NCBI GenBank assembly: GCA_942493125.1
Contig: OW818667.1
Location: 3,534,001 to 3,598,000, forward strand
Length of the DNA: 64,000 nucleotides
Direction of reading: 5' to 3'
Origin: Fusibacter_C sp942493125
Lineage (GTDB): Bacteria; Bacillota; Clostridia; Peptostreptococcales; Acidaminobacteraceae
A program made the position numbers and the translations under genes. Under the pieces are notes generated by a model. That model was not told the origin of the DNA and did not search any database. It was given only the letters and a program-made list of their open reading frames with translations. Below are positions 8,435 through 16,918 of the stretch, piece by piece (position 1 is the first letter of the stretch; each line of letters starts with the position of its first letter).

Positions 8435-8776
8435 ATGCGCACGGTAGAAGTTATTACAATTGTTATTTTATTCTTAATATCATTTGGAGCTTTCATAATG
8501 GGATACTTCCAATTTAAAGAAAAGGGTATCTTGTTTAATAATGCTTATCTATATGCGTCAAAAGAAGAGCGTGCCACGATGAATAAAAAGCCGCATTATC
8601 GACAAACCGCAATCGTATTTGCCTCAATCGGTTTCATATTCTTATTAAATGCGGTGGAACTAATCTTCAGAAGTGGTTGGTTATTTCTTGTCGTATTCGG
8701 ACTGATGATTCTATTGATTATTTATGCCATAGTGTCGTCTATTATGATTGCACGAAAAAATAAAGGTAACGTTTGA
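8435..8776 (+). CDS. DUF3784-like small membrane protein
   Basis: 113 aa with three hydrophobic helices (about 5-25, 60-80, 85-105). A soluble loop between helices 1 and 2 carries the family-like pattern SKEERATMNKKPHYRQTA. Function is unknown; a related gene lies at 28717. AGGAGG at 8423-8428 fixes the ATG at 8435. It is the first gene behind copy 1 of the duplicated promoter element. Confidence 0.75.
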   Translation: MRTVEVITIVILFLISFGAFIMGYFQFKEKGILFNNAYLYASKEERATMNKKPHYRQTAIVFASIGFIFLLNAVELIFRSGWLFLVVFGLMILLIIYAIVSSIMIARKNKGNV

Positions 8777-8777
8777 G

Positions 8778-8987
8778 ATGAAAAAGCGTACTTGGATTAT
8801 AATAAGCGCAGTTGTTTTGATTAGTATCTTTGCATTGGAAGCTACATATTTTGACAAACTCAAAGAAATCACGACAAGACCAGAATTTAAAACCGTCGTA
8901 ATGTACGATGCTTTTGCTGAATTTATAAGCAAATCGAAGGAACAAAAAAATATGATACAGCTGTTTTCTATAAAGAGCTTATCTTAG
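8778..8987 (+). pseudogene. N-terminal fragment of a frameshifted DUF2268-type metallopeptidase
   Basis: The reading frame starts at ATG 8778, one base after the upstream stop, with a signal/anchor helix (about residues 5-22). It runs in frame to a seven-A run at 8944-8950 and then ends 12 codons later. A -1 shift at that run joins it smoothly to the frame of the downstream ORF (EQKKYDTAVFYKEL across the junction), giving one protein of about 315 aa. This is therefore the 5' part of one gene: broken by loss of one A, switched by slippage, or affected by a sequencing error. Confidence 0.75.
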
Positions 8988-9028
8988 ATTCGGTTTATGA
9001 GGATTTTATATACGGTGGGGAATATGCG

Positions 9029-9724
9029 GTGCTCGCTGATCGTTATATTGGTAGAACCATCAAGGATCATGATGACTTAGCTTATAAATTGGGGCTCTTT
9101 AAAGATAAAAATGTTGAAATGATTGTTAATGACGCTTTATCGAAGAGTAATTCACACTTGGCAGGTATCAATACAACTGTTTACATCTTCCCAAGTGTAG
9201 GAGATTATGAGCAAATGACAGATCCATTTGGTGGTGTTGCGGGGGTCACAATAGGTCAAGGTAAACTCTTGATTTTAGTTGATCCTACAGTTGAAAATTG
9301 GGAATCAGTGCTTTCATATGTCGTTGCGCATGAATACCATCATAGTATATGGACGTCAAAACAACTTGAAGAGAAAAGCTTTACATTATTGGACTATTTA
9401 GTATTTGAAGGCAGGGCAGATTCATTTGCACATATTGTTTACCCTGAGGTGGAAGTACCTTGGTCCTCAAGTTTAGAATTAAGTACAGAAAAAACGATGT
9501 GGGATTATATTGACGGTCAGCTTAACTCTTCAAATAGTGATTTGCTCAATAAAGTAATGTTCGGTGACGGTATGGACTATCCTCATTGGAGCGGCTATAC
9601 AATTGGGTATCACATTGTACAAAACTATCTTGAAAAGAATCCTGAAGTTAATGTTGAAGCATGGACAAATATGTCTTCAAGCGATATTTTGGAAAAAAGC
9701 GGGTATGTTAAGAGTCAAAACTAA
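9029..9724 (+). CDS. DUF2268-like predicted zinc metallopeptidase (C-terminal part)
   Basis: This part carries the catalytic motif VVAHEYHHSIW (HExxH), with a downstream glutamate in EGRADSFA as the likely third zinc ligand. The pattern is that of DUF2268 (YjaZ-like) predicted proteases. The frame is open upstream to about 8951, and the real N-terminus, with a membrane anchor, is encoded in another frame from 8778. If the gene is functional, the enzyme would sit outside the membrane. No ribosome site precedes the first ATG-like codon of this part, which supports the frameshift reading. Confidence 0.7.
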   Translation: MLADRYIGRTIKDHDDLAYKLGLFKDKNVEMIVNDALSKSNSHLAGINTTVYIFPSVGDYEQMTDPFGGVAGVTIGQGKLLILVDPTVENWESVLSYVVAHEYHHSIWTSKQLEEKSFTLLDYLVFEGRADSFAHIVYPEVEVPWSSSLELSTEKTMWDYIDGQLNSSNSDLLNKVMFGDGMDYPHWSGYTIGYHIVQNYLEKNPEVNVEAWTNMSSSDILEKSGYVKSQN

Positions 9725-9760
9725 AAAAAGTCTCATGTATTTTTGATTTTGGAGGAAAAA

Positions 9761-10195
9761 ATGATAAAAAAATTTGAATCAAGTGATCTGAAAGCGTGTG
9801 CTGAAATTATGATGTCCGTCTATAACAATGAGCATTGGCAGTGCCAGTGGACATTAGAGACGGCACAAAGTTACTTGCAGGATTATGTAGAATGCAAGAA
9901 ATTTGTCGGTTTCACGCTTTGGCTAGATGACGTCATCAAAGGCGCAATATTCTGCCATGAGAAGGTTTGGTGGAATAACAGCGAAGTATTTGTCGATGAA
10001 ATGTTTATCGCCCCAGAGCTTCAGAGACAAGGTTATGGCGCTCAACTGCTTGATGCCGTTGAAAATCATATCAAAGCGCATCAATTGGCTGGGTTTACAT
10101 TGTCGACGAACCGCTATACACCAGCGCCGAACTTTTATAGAAAAAATGGCTTTTCCGATGCCGAGCATGTACTATTTATGTATAAAGAAGTATAA
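9761..10195 (+). CDS. GNAT family N-acetyltransferase
   Basis: 144 aa, a single GNAT domain. The acetyl-CoA loop is APELQRQGYGAQL (motif A, R/Q-x-x-G-x-G/A), and a late strand reads APNFYRKNGF, the usual C-terminal signature. GGAGG at 9751-9755 fixes the ATG at 9761. Acceptor unknown. It follows the frameshifted metallopeptidase gene at a short distance. Confidence 0.85.
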   Translation: MIKKFESSDLKACAEIMMSVYNNEHWQCQWTLETAQSYLQDYVECKKFVGFTLWLDDVIKGAIFCHEKVWWNNSEVFVDEMFIAPELQRQGYGAQLLDAVENHIKAHQLAGFTLSTNRYTPAPNFYRKNGFSDAEHVLFMYKEV

Positions 10196-10216
10196 TCAAT
10201 CAAAAGGGGTGTAATT

Positions 10217-10513
10217 ATGAAAGCAAATACAGTTATGTACAAAGGGATCAACATGGTTAAATATGAAATGAACTTCAAGGAAAAATTTATGCTCGAAACG
10301 TTTAAGAAAGAGCTTCCTGAGACATTTAAGGAAAACGCATTTGATCTTGGCAGATTTTCGGATGAAAATGAATTTAAATTTAAATACCATAGCAAAATGG
10401 GTTTCTTTGTATTGTATAAGAAAAACGATAATTATGAACTCGTTCCAGGTTTTCCTGTAATGAATAAAGACAGCGCAAAGAGATTGTTGCTTACAAGTTC
10501 ATTTGAAGGTTGA
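10217..10513 (+). CDS. hypothetical protein (98 aa)
   Basis: A small soluble, Lys/Phe/Glu-rich protein with no recognised domain. AAAGGGGTG precedes the ATG at 10217; an alternative start is Met at 10250. The last bases run directly into the start region of the EFR1 gene, suggesting co-transcription and coupling. Confidence 0.6.
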   Translation: MKANTVMYKGINMVKYEMNFKEKFMLETFKKELPETFKENAFDLGRFSDENEFKFKYHSKMGFFVLYKKNDNYELVPGFPVMNKDSAKRLLLTSSFEG

Positions 10514-10515
10514 TT

Positions 10516-11460
10516 ATGAAAAATGCTTTAATCGTCTATTATACTGGAACTGGCTCTACAAAGCTCGTTGCAGAAGAAGTCCGAAGCAATTTATCCGTGA
10601 AAAATGTAACGGCTGAAATGCACAGACTCACCGCGGCATCGAAAGATGACCTCATTAATAAAGCAATGACATGTCAGTCATTGATATTGATCTATGCGGT
10701 CCATGCCTTCAATGCACCTGATCTCGTCTATACGTGGTTAAAAGAACTGGATGAACAAGGTCATGTTGCTGACGGGATTCAGAAAAGTGCAATGGTGATC
10801 TCTGTGTCAGGTGGTGGTGATATGCTTAGCAACACGGCTTGTCGTGTGAAGGCGAAGCGCTACCTTGAAAAGAAACGGTTCAAAGTCGTAACTGAAGCGA
10901 TGGTGACGATGCCCAACAATTGGATGTCTGCCACACCAGATGATATTTCAAAAGCTTTGATAGGTATCATGCCTAAAAAAGTCGATCAGTGGGTAGATGC
11001 TTTCCTACAAAATAAGGCTGTGGGTGTATTGCCGACAAAAGCTATCGATCGAGCGATCTCGTCGCTTGGACGTCTTGAAGTCAAAGGTGGCATACAGTTC
11101 GGTAAAAACATCAAGGTCAGTGAGGCCTGTAATGGGTGCGGCTGGTGTGCAAACAATTGTCCGGCGAACAACATCACGATGGTTGAGAGTGGCAGTTTAG
11201 AAAATAATGTGCAGAGGTATCATGAGATCCCCACCTTCGGACAAGTGTGTCATTTTTGTCTAGGTTGTATTTATGGCTGCCCACAAAAGGCTCTGACGCC
11301 GGGGAAGATGAAATTTGCCGTGATTCCTACGGGTTATCCACTGAAAAAATATATGCAGCAACCAGAGGTGCCTCTAACTGAGACTGAGATTATGACGCAG
11401 CTAAAAGGCGTATCTTGGAACGGCGTTAGGCGGTATTTGGAGGATAAAAATGACTGTTGA
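10516..11460 (+). CDS. EFR1-type flavodoxin-ferredoxin fusion protein
   Basis: 314 aa. Residues 1-150 are flavodoxin-like, with an FMN phosphate loop YYTGTGSTKLVA near the start. Around residues 195-260 are two 4Fe-4S ferredoxin motifs, CNGCGWCANNCP and CHFCLGCIYGCP. This arrangement matches the EFR1 family of anaerobes, presumed intracellular electron carriers or flavin-dependent oxidoreductases. The ATG at 10516 follows AAGG. The gene overlaps the next one by 11 bases. Confidence 0.85.
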   Translation: MKNALIVYYTGTGSTKLVAEEVRSNLSVKNVTAEMHRLTAASKDDLINKAMTCQSLILIYAVHAFNAPDLVYTWLKELDEQGHVADGIQKSAMVISVSGGGDMLSNTACRVKAKRYLEKKRFKVVTEAMVTMPNNWMSATPDDISKALIGIMPKKVDQWVDAFLQNKAVGVLPTKAIDRAISSLGRLEVKGGIQFGKNIKVSEACNGCGWCANNCPANNITMVESGSLENNVQRYHEIPTFGQVCHFCLGCIYGCPQKALTPGKMKFAVIPTGYPLKKYMQQPEVPLTETEIMTQLKGVSWNGVRRYLEDKNDC

Positions 11461-11986
11461 TGAACTAAGAATCGATATTTCCAAAAGAGGTAAACGTGGA
11501 TTACATTTTATAATTACATCTGTTTTTATTTGGAGTGCGATACTTGTTATAACGTTACTACCAATAGACTTGATTACGAAAAATTTACTGACATTTTGTA
11601 TAACTGCACCACTTGTACCGCTTGCTTATATGATTTCAAAGATTATTAAAGCCGAGTTTTCAGCAAAGGATAATCCATTAAATAGTCTTGGGATATTGTT
11701 TTCAATGAATCAATTTCTCTATCTATTAATTGCAATGTGGGTCTATCCGACAGTACCAGGTAAAATGGTCATGGTTATGGCAATGATCTTTGGTGCGCAT
11801 TTATTGCCTTTTGGATGGTTGTATAAATCGAAAGCTTATATAGTATTGTCAGTGCTGATCTCTATTACGGCAATGATTGTTGGTATTTTTTTTAGTGCTA
11901 CTGTTGTATCACTGGTTATGGTTATATTTGAAATTTTATTTTGTATATGGCTGGTGATAGAAAATAAAGCTATTACATCTAGTTAG
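11450..11986 (+). CDS. integral membrane protein, DUF7010-like
   Basis: 178 aa with about six hydrophobic segments and a short charged N-terminus (ELRIDISKRGKRG). The architecture and N-terminus resemble DUF7010 proteins; no function is known. It starts inside the end of the EFR1 gene, so translation is probably coupled. Confidence 0.6.
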   Translation: MTVDELRIDISKRGKRGLHFIITSVFIWSAILVITLLPIDLITKNLLTFCITAPLVPLAYMISKIIKAEFSAKDNPLNSLGILFSMNQFLYLLIAMWVYPTVPGKMVMVMAMIFGAHLLPFGWLYKSKAYIVLSVLISITAMIVGIFFSATVVSLVMVIFEILFCIWLVIENKAITSS

Positions 11987-12010
11987 ACTTTTAATGGAGG
12001 TGACGCTACA

Positions 12011-12574
12011 ATGGCTAAATTAATCTATCCTATTAACGTATCATTGGATGGTTATATGGAAGATGAGAGTGGCAACATCGATTGGTCGATCTCAGATGAC
12101 GACGTATTTGATTTCTGGATTGACTTCCAAAGGCCTATTGGAACCTACATCTATGGTCGGCGAATGTATGAGTCCATGGTCTATTGGGAGACGGCGAGCA
12201 TTAATAGTTACCATCAACCGGAGGCAATACAAGAGTTCGCACAGATCTGGCGAAATGCCGAGAAGATCGTGTATTCACAGACACTTCAGTCGGTTACTAG
12301 TGCCAAGACAAGAATCGAACGTGATTTTAATCCGGAGGAGATTCGTAAGCTAAAAGAATCATCAGATGCCGATATTACGATTGGTGGCCCCGAGATTGCT
12401 GGACAGGCTATGAGAGCAGGTTTAGTTGATGAATGTCATCTGCTCGTTAATCCGATCGTCTTGGGTGGCGGGAAGCGTGCATTACCAGATAACTTTCTAA
12501 TGCGACTTGAACTAATCGGTGAACATCAATTTAAATGCGGTGTTGTTCATCTACACTACCGCGTAATCGTGTGA
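12011..12574 (+). CDS. dihydrofolate-reductase-like protein (RibD C-terminal domain family)
   Basis: 187 aa. A typical start (VSLDGYMED), an early YGRRMYESM helix, a central IGGPEIAGQAMRAGLVDE segment and a late GGGKRALP match the RibD_C/YyaP-like family of small NADPH-binding reductases. It is unlikely to be the housekeeping folate enzyme; the substrate is unknown. Its 3' end contributes the 5' arm of the following terminator. A second family member is at 23991. Confidence 0.82.
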   Translation: MAKLIYPINVSLDGYMEDESGNIDWSISDDDVFDFWIDFQRPIGTYIYGRRMYESMVYWETASINSYHQPEAIQEFAQIWRNAEKIVYSQTLQSVTSAKTRIERDFNPEEIRKLKESSDADITIGGPEIAGQAMRAGLVDECHLLVNPIVLGGGKRALPDNFLMRLELIGEHQFKCGVVHLHYRVIV

Positions 12575-12591
12575 TTGCGTGGATTTTTTTT
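12559..12591 (+). terminator. rho-independent terminator
   Basis: CCGCGTAATC pairs with GATTGCGTGG (10 bp including G-U pairs) around a 4-base loop, followed by A and eight T. The stem begins inside the coding end of the reductase-like gene. Confidence 0.85.
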
Positions 12592-12662
12592 GCGTTTTCA
12601 CTGGAAATTTGGGTATCTATATGTGAAGCGGATTTGCTTCTATTCATAAGGAAGGTGAATAA

Positions 12663-12986
12663 ATGAGACTTAATATTGAACCAGATGCAAGAACCTTGTT
12701 AAATAGAGATAATCACTCAGTGATAACTGTAGAATCAGATCAAGAGTGCGTCGATAATACTTGTTCAGAAATGGTCAATTATCCTGTCATCACATTCAAG
12801 ACGCCAGATGTATCCGAAGAATGGAAATATGAAATGTTTTCAGTTGATGGTGTCACCGTCTATTTCGATAAAACATTGGAAACAGTACCAGAAGTCACTA
12901 TTGCAAGAGAATCACACTTAATAAAAGATAAGATCATGCTTAAAGGTTTGGGTACACCGGAGCCAATAAGAAACATCAGACGATAA
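12663..12986 (+). CDS. hypothetical protein resembling the CC/Se-motif, HesB-like small proteins
   Basis: 107 aa. The layout resembles a family of HesB-like (seleno)proteins: an N-terminal beta region with VITVES, a cysteine pair spaced as CVDNTC, then VDGVTVYFDKTL, and a closing LIKDKIMLKGLG strand. The family normally has adjacent Cys-Cys or Cys-Sec; here the two cysteines are four residues apart, so the assignment is tentative. AAGGAAGGTG precedes the ATG. It is a single-gene unit between two terminators. Confidence 0.5.
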   Translation: MRLNIEPDARTLLNRDNHSVITVESDQECVDNTCSEMVNYPVITFKTPDVSEEWKYEMFSVDGVTVYFDKTLETVPEVTIARESHLIKDKIMLKGLGTPEPIRNIRR

Positions 12987-12994
12987 GAAATATT

Positions 12995-13028
12995 AACTAC
13001 CACTGTTCAGTCAGCGGTAGTTTTTTTA
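12995..13028 (+). terminator. rho-independent terminator
   Basis: ACTACCACTG and CAGCGGTAGT form a 10-bp stem with one mismatch around a 6-base loop, followed by seven T. Confidence 0.88.
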
Positions 13029-13098
13029 TGCTACAAACACGTATAAATACGGGGTACTTTGTATGTCAAACAGTGATACAATATAGTAGTGATAAGAA

Positions 13099-13110
13099 AG
13101 GAGGCCTCCT
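13099..13110. promoter_or_regulatory. 12-bp perfect palindrome covering a ribosome binding site
   Basis: AGGAGGCCTCCT is self-complementary, and its left half is the Shine-Dalgarno sequence of the GNAT gene at 13112. The right half could pair with another copy of the site or hinder ribosome access; a hairpin would need to open the centre. A weak promoter (TTGTAT 13059, TATAGT 13082, 17-base spacing) lies just upstream. Confidence 0.6.
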
Positions 13111-13111
13111 A

Positions 13112-13633
13112 ATGAGTGATTCATTTAGTGTGACAATTGGTGAAGTTGACAAAGCAATTAGCATATTGATGGAAGTAGCTCAGTGGCGTCATGATATCGG
13201 ACAAACGGTGTGGCTTCCGGACAGTTTAAATAAAACGCAGCTTACAAAAGGATTGAATGAAGAGAATTTTTGTGTTGGTAGAGTGAATGGGGAAGAGGCA
13301 TGCAGTATGATTTTGCAGTGGCACGATGCATTCTGGGTCAATGCGAAGGATAATGAGGCCGGTTATATCCACAAACTTTGCGTAAAGCCACAATTCGCTG
13401 GAAGAGGACTATCGAAATTAATGGTTGCTTACGCGATTGAAGAAAGTCGCAAACGCGGCATGCAATATCTCAGACTTGATACGCGATGGGAAAATAAGAA
13501 GCTGTGCGAGTTGTATGAATCGATGGGATTCGTAATTGTAGACAAAATACAGGTTGGAGATCGATCATTAGCATTACTAGAGATGAAAATTGAGCGACTA
13601 AAAAAATCTATGTATCCAATATTAGAAAAATGA
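13112..13633 (+). CDS. GNAT family N-acetyltransferase
   Basis: 173 aa. The GNAT core is visible: the GYIHKLCVKPQFAGRGLSK strand and acetyl-CoA loop (about 90-110), followed by RLDTRWENKKLCELYESMGF. The open frame extends upstream to 13028, but the ATG at 13112 directly follows AGGAGG, so the longer form is not adopted. Substrate unknown. The nucleotidyltransferase-like gene follows within 25 bases. Confidence 0.85.
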   Translation: MSDSFSVTIGEVDKAISILMEVAQWRHDIGQTVWLPDSLNKTQLTKGLNEENFCVGRVNGEEACSMILQWHDAFWVNAKDNEAGYIHKLCVKPQFAGRGLSKLMVAYAIEESRKRGMQYLRLDTRWENKKLCELYESMGFVIVDKIQVGDRSLALLEMKIERLKKSMYPILEK

Positions 13634-13654
13634 AAGACAGAAAAGGAGCGTAAA

Positions 13655-14437
13655 ATGGAACCAGAAGTAAGTTTTGTAATGTTAAATTTCCATAGGCGAT
13701 TGAAAAGAATATTAGGTAATAAGGTAAAAGATATTGTCATCCATGGATCAGCAGTGAATGATAGTTTTATCCGAGGTAAAGGAGACATTGATTTTCTCGT
13801 TTTGCTAAGTCAAGATGTTTCCGATGATGAATACGATGAAATCATAAAGTATCACCGAAAGTCGAGACTAAATCAAAACTTGGAATCTCAGCTTGAAGGA
13901 AGTTACATAGTGTTAAGTAAATGTTACAATAATATTGCTGGTGGCGTATATATTGGATCGACTGAATCACGGTGGAAGCGATTCACTGGCGATTGTTTTT
14001 CAAATCTGGATAAGGCCTATATACGTGCCTACAATTACTCGCTTTATAACGAAAAGTATATCGAACAACTGTTTAACTACAGCTGGGAAGATGTTAAATC
14101 TGAAATTAGAGTTAACACAGAAAAAACTTTAGCTTTATTAGAAAAATTGCCGGATTTTGATTTCAAATTGTACGCTCTACATACTGCTGTCAGAGGCTTT
14201 TATACTTATAATACGCATACTTTCGCGTCAAAATTACAGGCTTTGGAGATGATGGAAAATGATCTTGAATTTAGTGCACATCATGATTTCATAAGAAAGA
14301 TAAAAGTCTACAAAAGTATGTTAAATGAAGAAGAAAAATTTGATATGGATAAGCTGGATTTGAGTCAGATTAATGAGATCGTTTTTGATATTCATAAGCG
14401 ATTTAAAAGTAACGGAAAGATTGAAGAAAGAGTATAA
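13655..14437 (+). CDS. nucleotidyltransferase-fold protein, aminoglycoside-adenylyltransferase-like
   Basis: 260 aa. The catalytic pattern of the Pol-beta nucleotidyltransferase fold is present near residue 32: HGSAVNDSF, then GDIDFLV with the two metal-binding aspartates. The rest is helical, as in ANT-type drug-modifying enzymes. It may adenylylate a small molecule, but the resemblance does not prove resistance. A GGAGCG site precedes the ATG at 13655. Last gene before the large hairpin at 14460. Confidence 0.65.
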   Translation: MEPEVSFVMLNFHRRLKRILGNKVKDIVIHGSAVNDSFIRGKGDIDFLVLLSQDVSDDEYDEIIKYHRKSRLNQNLESQLEGSYIVLSKCYNNIAGGVYIGSTESRWKRFTGDCFSNLDKAYIRAYNYSLYNEKYIEQLFNYSWEDVKSEIRVNTEKTLALLEKLPDFDFKLYALHTAVRGFYTYNTHTFASKLQALEMMENDLEFSAHHDFIRKIKVYKSMLNEEEKFDMDKLDLSQINEIVFDIHKRFKSNGKIEERV

Positions 14438-14459
14438 AAGATAGACGGACAAAAAGCAA

Positions 14460-14524
14460 ACCAGTTACCATGCAGAAGTCTCGGGGGTGGCGTGACATTA
14501 ACTCTGCAATGGAACTGGTTTTAT
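14460..14524 (+). terminator. long hairpin terminator
   Basis: ACCAGTTACCATGCAGA pairs with TCTGCAATGGAACTGGT (one mismatch) around a G-rich loop and is followed by TTTATT. It separates the nucleotidyltransferase unit from the duplicated promoter element. Confidence 0.75.
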
Positions 14525-14560
14525 TCATAATGAATATATCAAAAAAATGAAATACCTTCA

Positions 14561-14640
14561 TGAGAATTACATTAGAATTTCATTAATGGAAATATTTGTG
14601 TGCCAATAACCTATCGAGAAAACTATGATAATGATATAAT
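14561..14640 (+). repeat. duplicated promoter-region element, copy 2
   Basis: Second copy of the 80-bp element at 8311-8390, with the -10 box TATAAT at 14635-14640 and the same CATTA repeats at an 11-bp step. It precedes the UDP-GlcNAc 2-epimerase gene, so two unrelated genes appear to share one control region. Confidence 0.85.
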
Positions 14641-14682
14641 TTTTATTAAGAGAATGATCAAGTCTGACTTTTGGAGAAATAC

Positions 14683-15831
14683 ATGAAAACAATCAAGGTA
14701 ATGAGTGTATTTGGAACTAGACCTGAAGCGTCAAAAATGTGCCCAATTATAAAAGTATTGGAGAAATCGCCATATATTATTTCATCGGTACTTGTTACTG
14801 CACAGCATCGTTCAATGCTCGATCAAATGCTCGATGTTTTTAAAGTTTCACCTGATTTCGATTTAGATATCATGACACCTCGTCAGACTTCAGAAGCAGT
14901 CATGATAAAAGTGCTGGAAGGTGTTTGTGAAATCCTTCGAAGTGAAAAGCCTGATTTGATTTTAGTGCATGGAGATACAACAACAACTTATGCAGCAGCA
15001 CTTGCTGGATTTTATTGCGGTGTTAAAGTGGGGCATGTGGAGGCAGGTTTGAGGAGTTTCAATAAATTTGAGCCTTATCCTGAAGAAATGAACCGTGCGC
15101 TCGTGACAAGATTAGCTGATATAAATTTTGCACCAACGTCCCTTTCAAAGGAAAATCTTATTAATGAAAACATTGATAGTAATTCAATTTATGTCACGGG
15201 GAATACGGCAGTTGACTGCATAAAATACTCTATATCGGATGATTATGTGTTTGAAAACGAAGTACTTCGCAGCCTTGATTTTAATAATAAAAAGATAATC
15301 GCAATGACAGCGCATAGAGGTGAAAATCTCGGAGAACCACTAGAAAATATATGCAGAGCGATAAGAACCATTACACAGGAATATGAAAATGTGGAAGTTG
15401 TGTATGCCGTCCATTTGAATCCAGCCGTTCAAGAAACTGCGAGAAATATCTTAGGTGGCTTAAATAATGTTCATTTAATTGATCCAATAAATATGGTTGA
15501 AATGCATAATTTAATGAGAAGAAGTTCATTCATTATGACTGATTCAGGTGGGTTACAAGAAGAAGGACCAGCGATGAACAAGCCAGTTGTAGTATTAAGA
15601 AATGTAACTGAGAGACCAGAAGGCCTCTCAGCAGGAACTTTAGTTTTGGCTGGAACAGATGAAAATAGAATTTTTAACGTGGCATCAGAACTCATCACTA
15701 ACGCCCAATTATATAACTTGATGGCATATGCGAAGAATCCTTATGGGGATGGTTGTGCATCAGAACGAATACTCAATGGAATTCTGCACTATTTTGGTTT
15801 AGAAAGTGAAAGACCAATTGATTTTGAATAA
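14683..15831 (+). CDS. wecB: UDP-N-acetylglucosamine 2-epimerase (non-hydrolysing)
   Basis: 382 aa, matching the WecB/MnaA family that interconverts UDP-GlcNAc and UDP-ManNAc for surface polymers. Visible signatures are VFGTRPEASKMCP at the N-terminus, HGDTTTTYAAALA, GHVEAGLRSF with the catalytic acidic residues, and TDSGGLQEE plus RPEGLSAGT for the UDP site. GGAG at 14672 points to the ATG at 14683, not the in-frame TTG at 14671. It is not in a polysaccharide cluster, which is unusual, and lies behind copy 2 of the promoter element. Confidence 0.9.
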   Translation: MKTIKVMSVFGTRPEASKMCPIIKVLEKSPYIISSVLVTAQHRSMLDQMLDVFKVSPDFDLDIMTPRQTSEAVMIKVLEGVCEILRSEKPDLILVHGDTTTTYAAALAGFYCGVKVGHVEAGLRSFNKFEPYPEEMNRALVTRLADINFAPTSLSKENLINENIDSNSIYVTGNTAVDCIKYSISDDYVFENEVLRSLDFNNKKIIAMTAHRGENLGEPLENICRAIRTITQEYENVEVVYAVHLNPAVQETARNILGGLNNVHLIDPINMVEMHNLMRRSSFIMTDSGGLQEEGPAMNKPVVVLRNVTERPEGLSAGTLVLAGTDENRIFNVASELITNAQLYNLMAYAKNPYGDGCASERILNGILHYFGLESERPIDFE

Positions 15832-15853
15832 TTATGGAACTCAGGAGAATCAC

Positions 15854-16330
15854 GTGATACGTAAAGCTAATATTGATGATAAAGAAACAATTAGGCAATT
15901 AATTGCCATGATGATTTGTGACAAGGATCATGAAAAAGTTTCACATGAAGTCATAGAGGATTTATATAAGTTTGAGAACAATCGAATTTTTGTTTTAGAA
16001 GAGAATGATATCGTTCATGGCTATATTGTATTGAAGATCAATCCCTTTGAAGGTGGCGGAAATTTAGGTGAAATCGTCTTTTTAGGCGTTGATGAAACGT
16101 CTAGAAATAAAGGCTTTGGTATAGAACTCGTTGATTATGTTGAAACATATGCAATAAAAGAAAATATTAGAAAACTGTATGTTAAAACGAATCCAGACAA
16201 TAAGAGAGCCGTATGTTTTTGGATTAAAAGGAACTATCAGTTTGAAGCAAGAATGAAAAATTTTAGTGATACCAACATTGATGATTATTATTTAGGTAAG
16301 GAGATCAATCCAAATGAAAAACGAAAATAA
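15854..16330 (+). CDS. GNAT family N-acetyltransferase
   Basis: 158 aa from a GTG start at 15854, chosen because AGGAG lies seven bases upstream; the frame itself is open from 15806, inside the epimerase gene. The GNAT loop reads DETSRNKGFGIELV, and the late segment is NPDNKRAVCFWIKRNY. Acceptor unknown. Its 3' end overlaps the following hydrolase gene by 17 bases. Confidence 0.8.
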   Translation: MIRKANIDDKETIRQLIAMMICDKDHEKVSHEVIEDLYKFENNRIFVLEENDIVHGYIVLKINPFEGGGNLGEIVFLGVDETSRNKGFGIELVDYVETYAIKENIRKLYVKTNPDNKRAVCFWIKRNYQFEARMKNFSDTNIDDYYLGKEINPNEKRK

Positions 16331-16886
16331 ACCTTACAAAATATTTTTCGCACATAGCGGTGGTGGACAAAGTGGCCCAGGAGAAGGCAGTTATGATTTA
16401 GTCGCTTACCTTCGAAGAGTACTTTCAGATGATTTTGAAGTGCATTTTCCCTTAATAGAGGATCCTGAAGATCCTACCTATGACATGTGGCAAAAGATGT
16501 TGTCAGTTGAGCTGACAACGATTGAACAGCCCATAATTCTTATTGGACATTCGTTGGGAGGCTCGATGCTCCTTAAATACCTGTCTGAAGAGAGACCCAA
16601 TATTGAGATCTCAGCAATATTCTTAATTGGGACACCACTCTGGGCAAGTGACGGTTGGAATATAGAGGATTACATTTTGAAGGAAAATTTTGAAACTGAA
16701 CTGAGAGCAATTAACAAAATTTTTCTTTATCATTCTAATGAAGATGCCATTGTTCCATTTGAACATTTAGACTTTTACAAACGTGCATTTCCAGAAGCAA
16801 CGGTCAGAGTCATAAACGGTACTGACCATGCTTTTGCAGACGGACTTCCCGAATTGGTTACCGACATTAAGTCAGTTATTTCGTAG
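16314..16886 (+). CDS. alpha/beta hydrolase (YdeN/RBBP9-like serine hydrolase)
   Basis: 190 aa. The nucleophile elbow is IGHSLGGS (Ser near 84), with an aspartate in HSNEDAIVPFEH and a histidine in GTDHAFADG, making a complete catalytic triad. The early FAHSGGG matches the oxyanion-hole region. Cytosolic; the ester or amide substrate is not evident. AAGGAG precedes the ATG, which lies inside the preceding GNAT gene. Confidence 0.85.
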   Translation: MKNENKPYKIFFAHSGGGQSGPGEGSYDLVAYLRRVLSDDFEVHFPLIEDPEDPTYDMWQKMLSVELTTIEQPIILIGHSLGGSMLLKYLSEERPNIEISAIFLIGTPLWASDGWNIEDYILKENFETELRAINKIFLYHSNEDAIVPFEHLDFYKRAFPEATVRVINGTDHAFADGLPELVTDIKSVIS

Positions 16887-16918
16887 AGCTAAATATGACA
16901 TCTGGAGGATCAAAGAAT

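Noticed and set aside
10135..10395. An 86-aa minus-strand ORF over the 98-aa hypothetical gene
   Set aside because: It overlaps both the GNAT and the hypothetical frame, has no ribosome site and low-complexity content, so the + strand frame is preferred.
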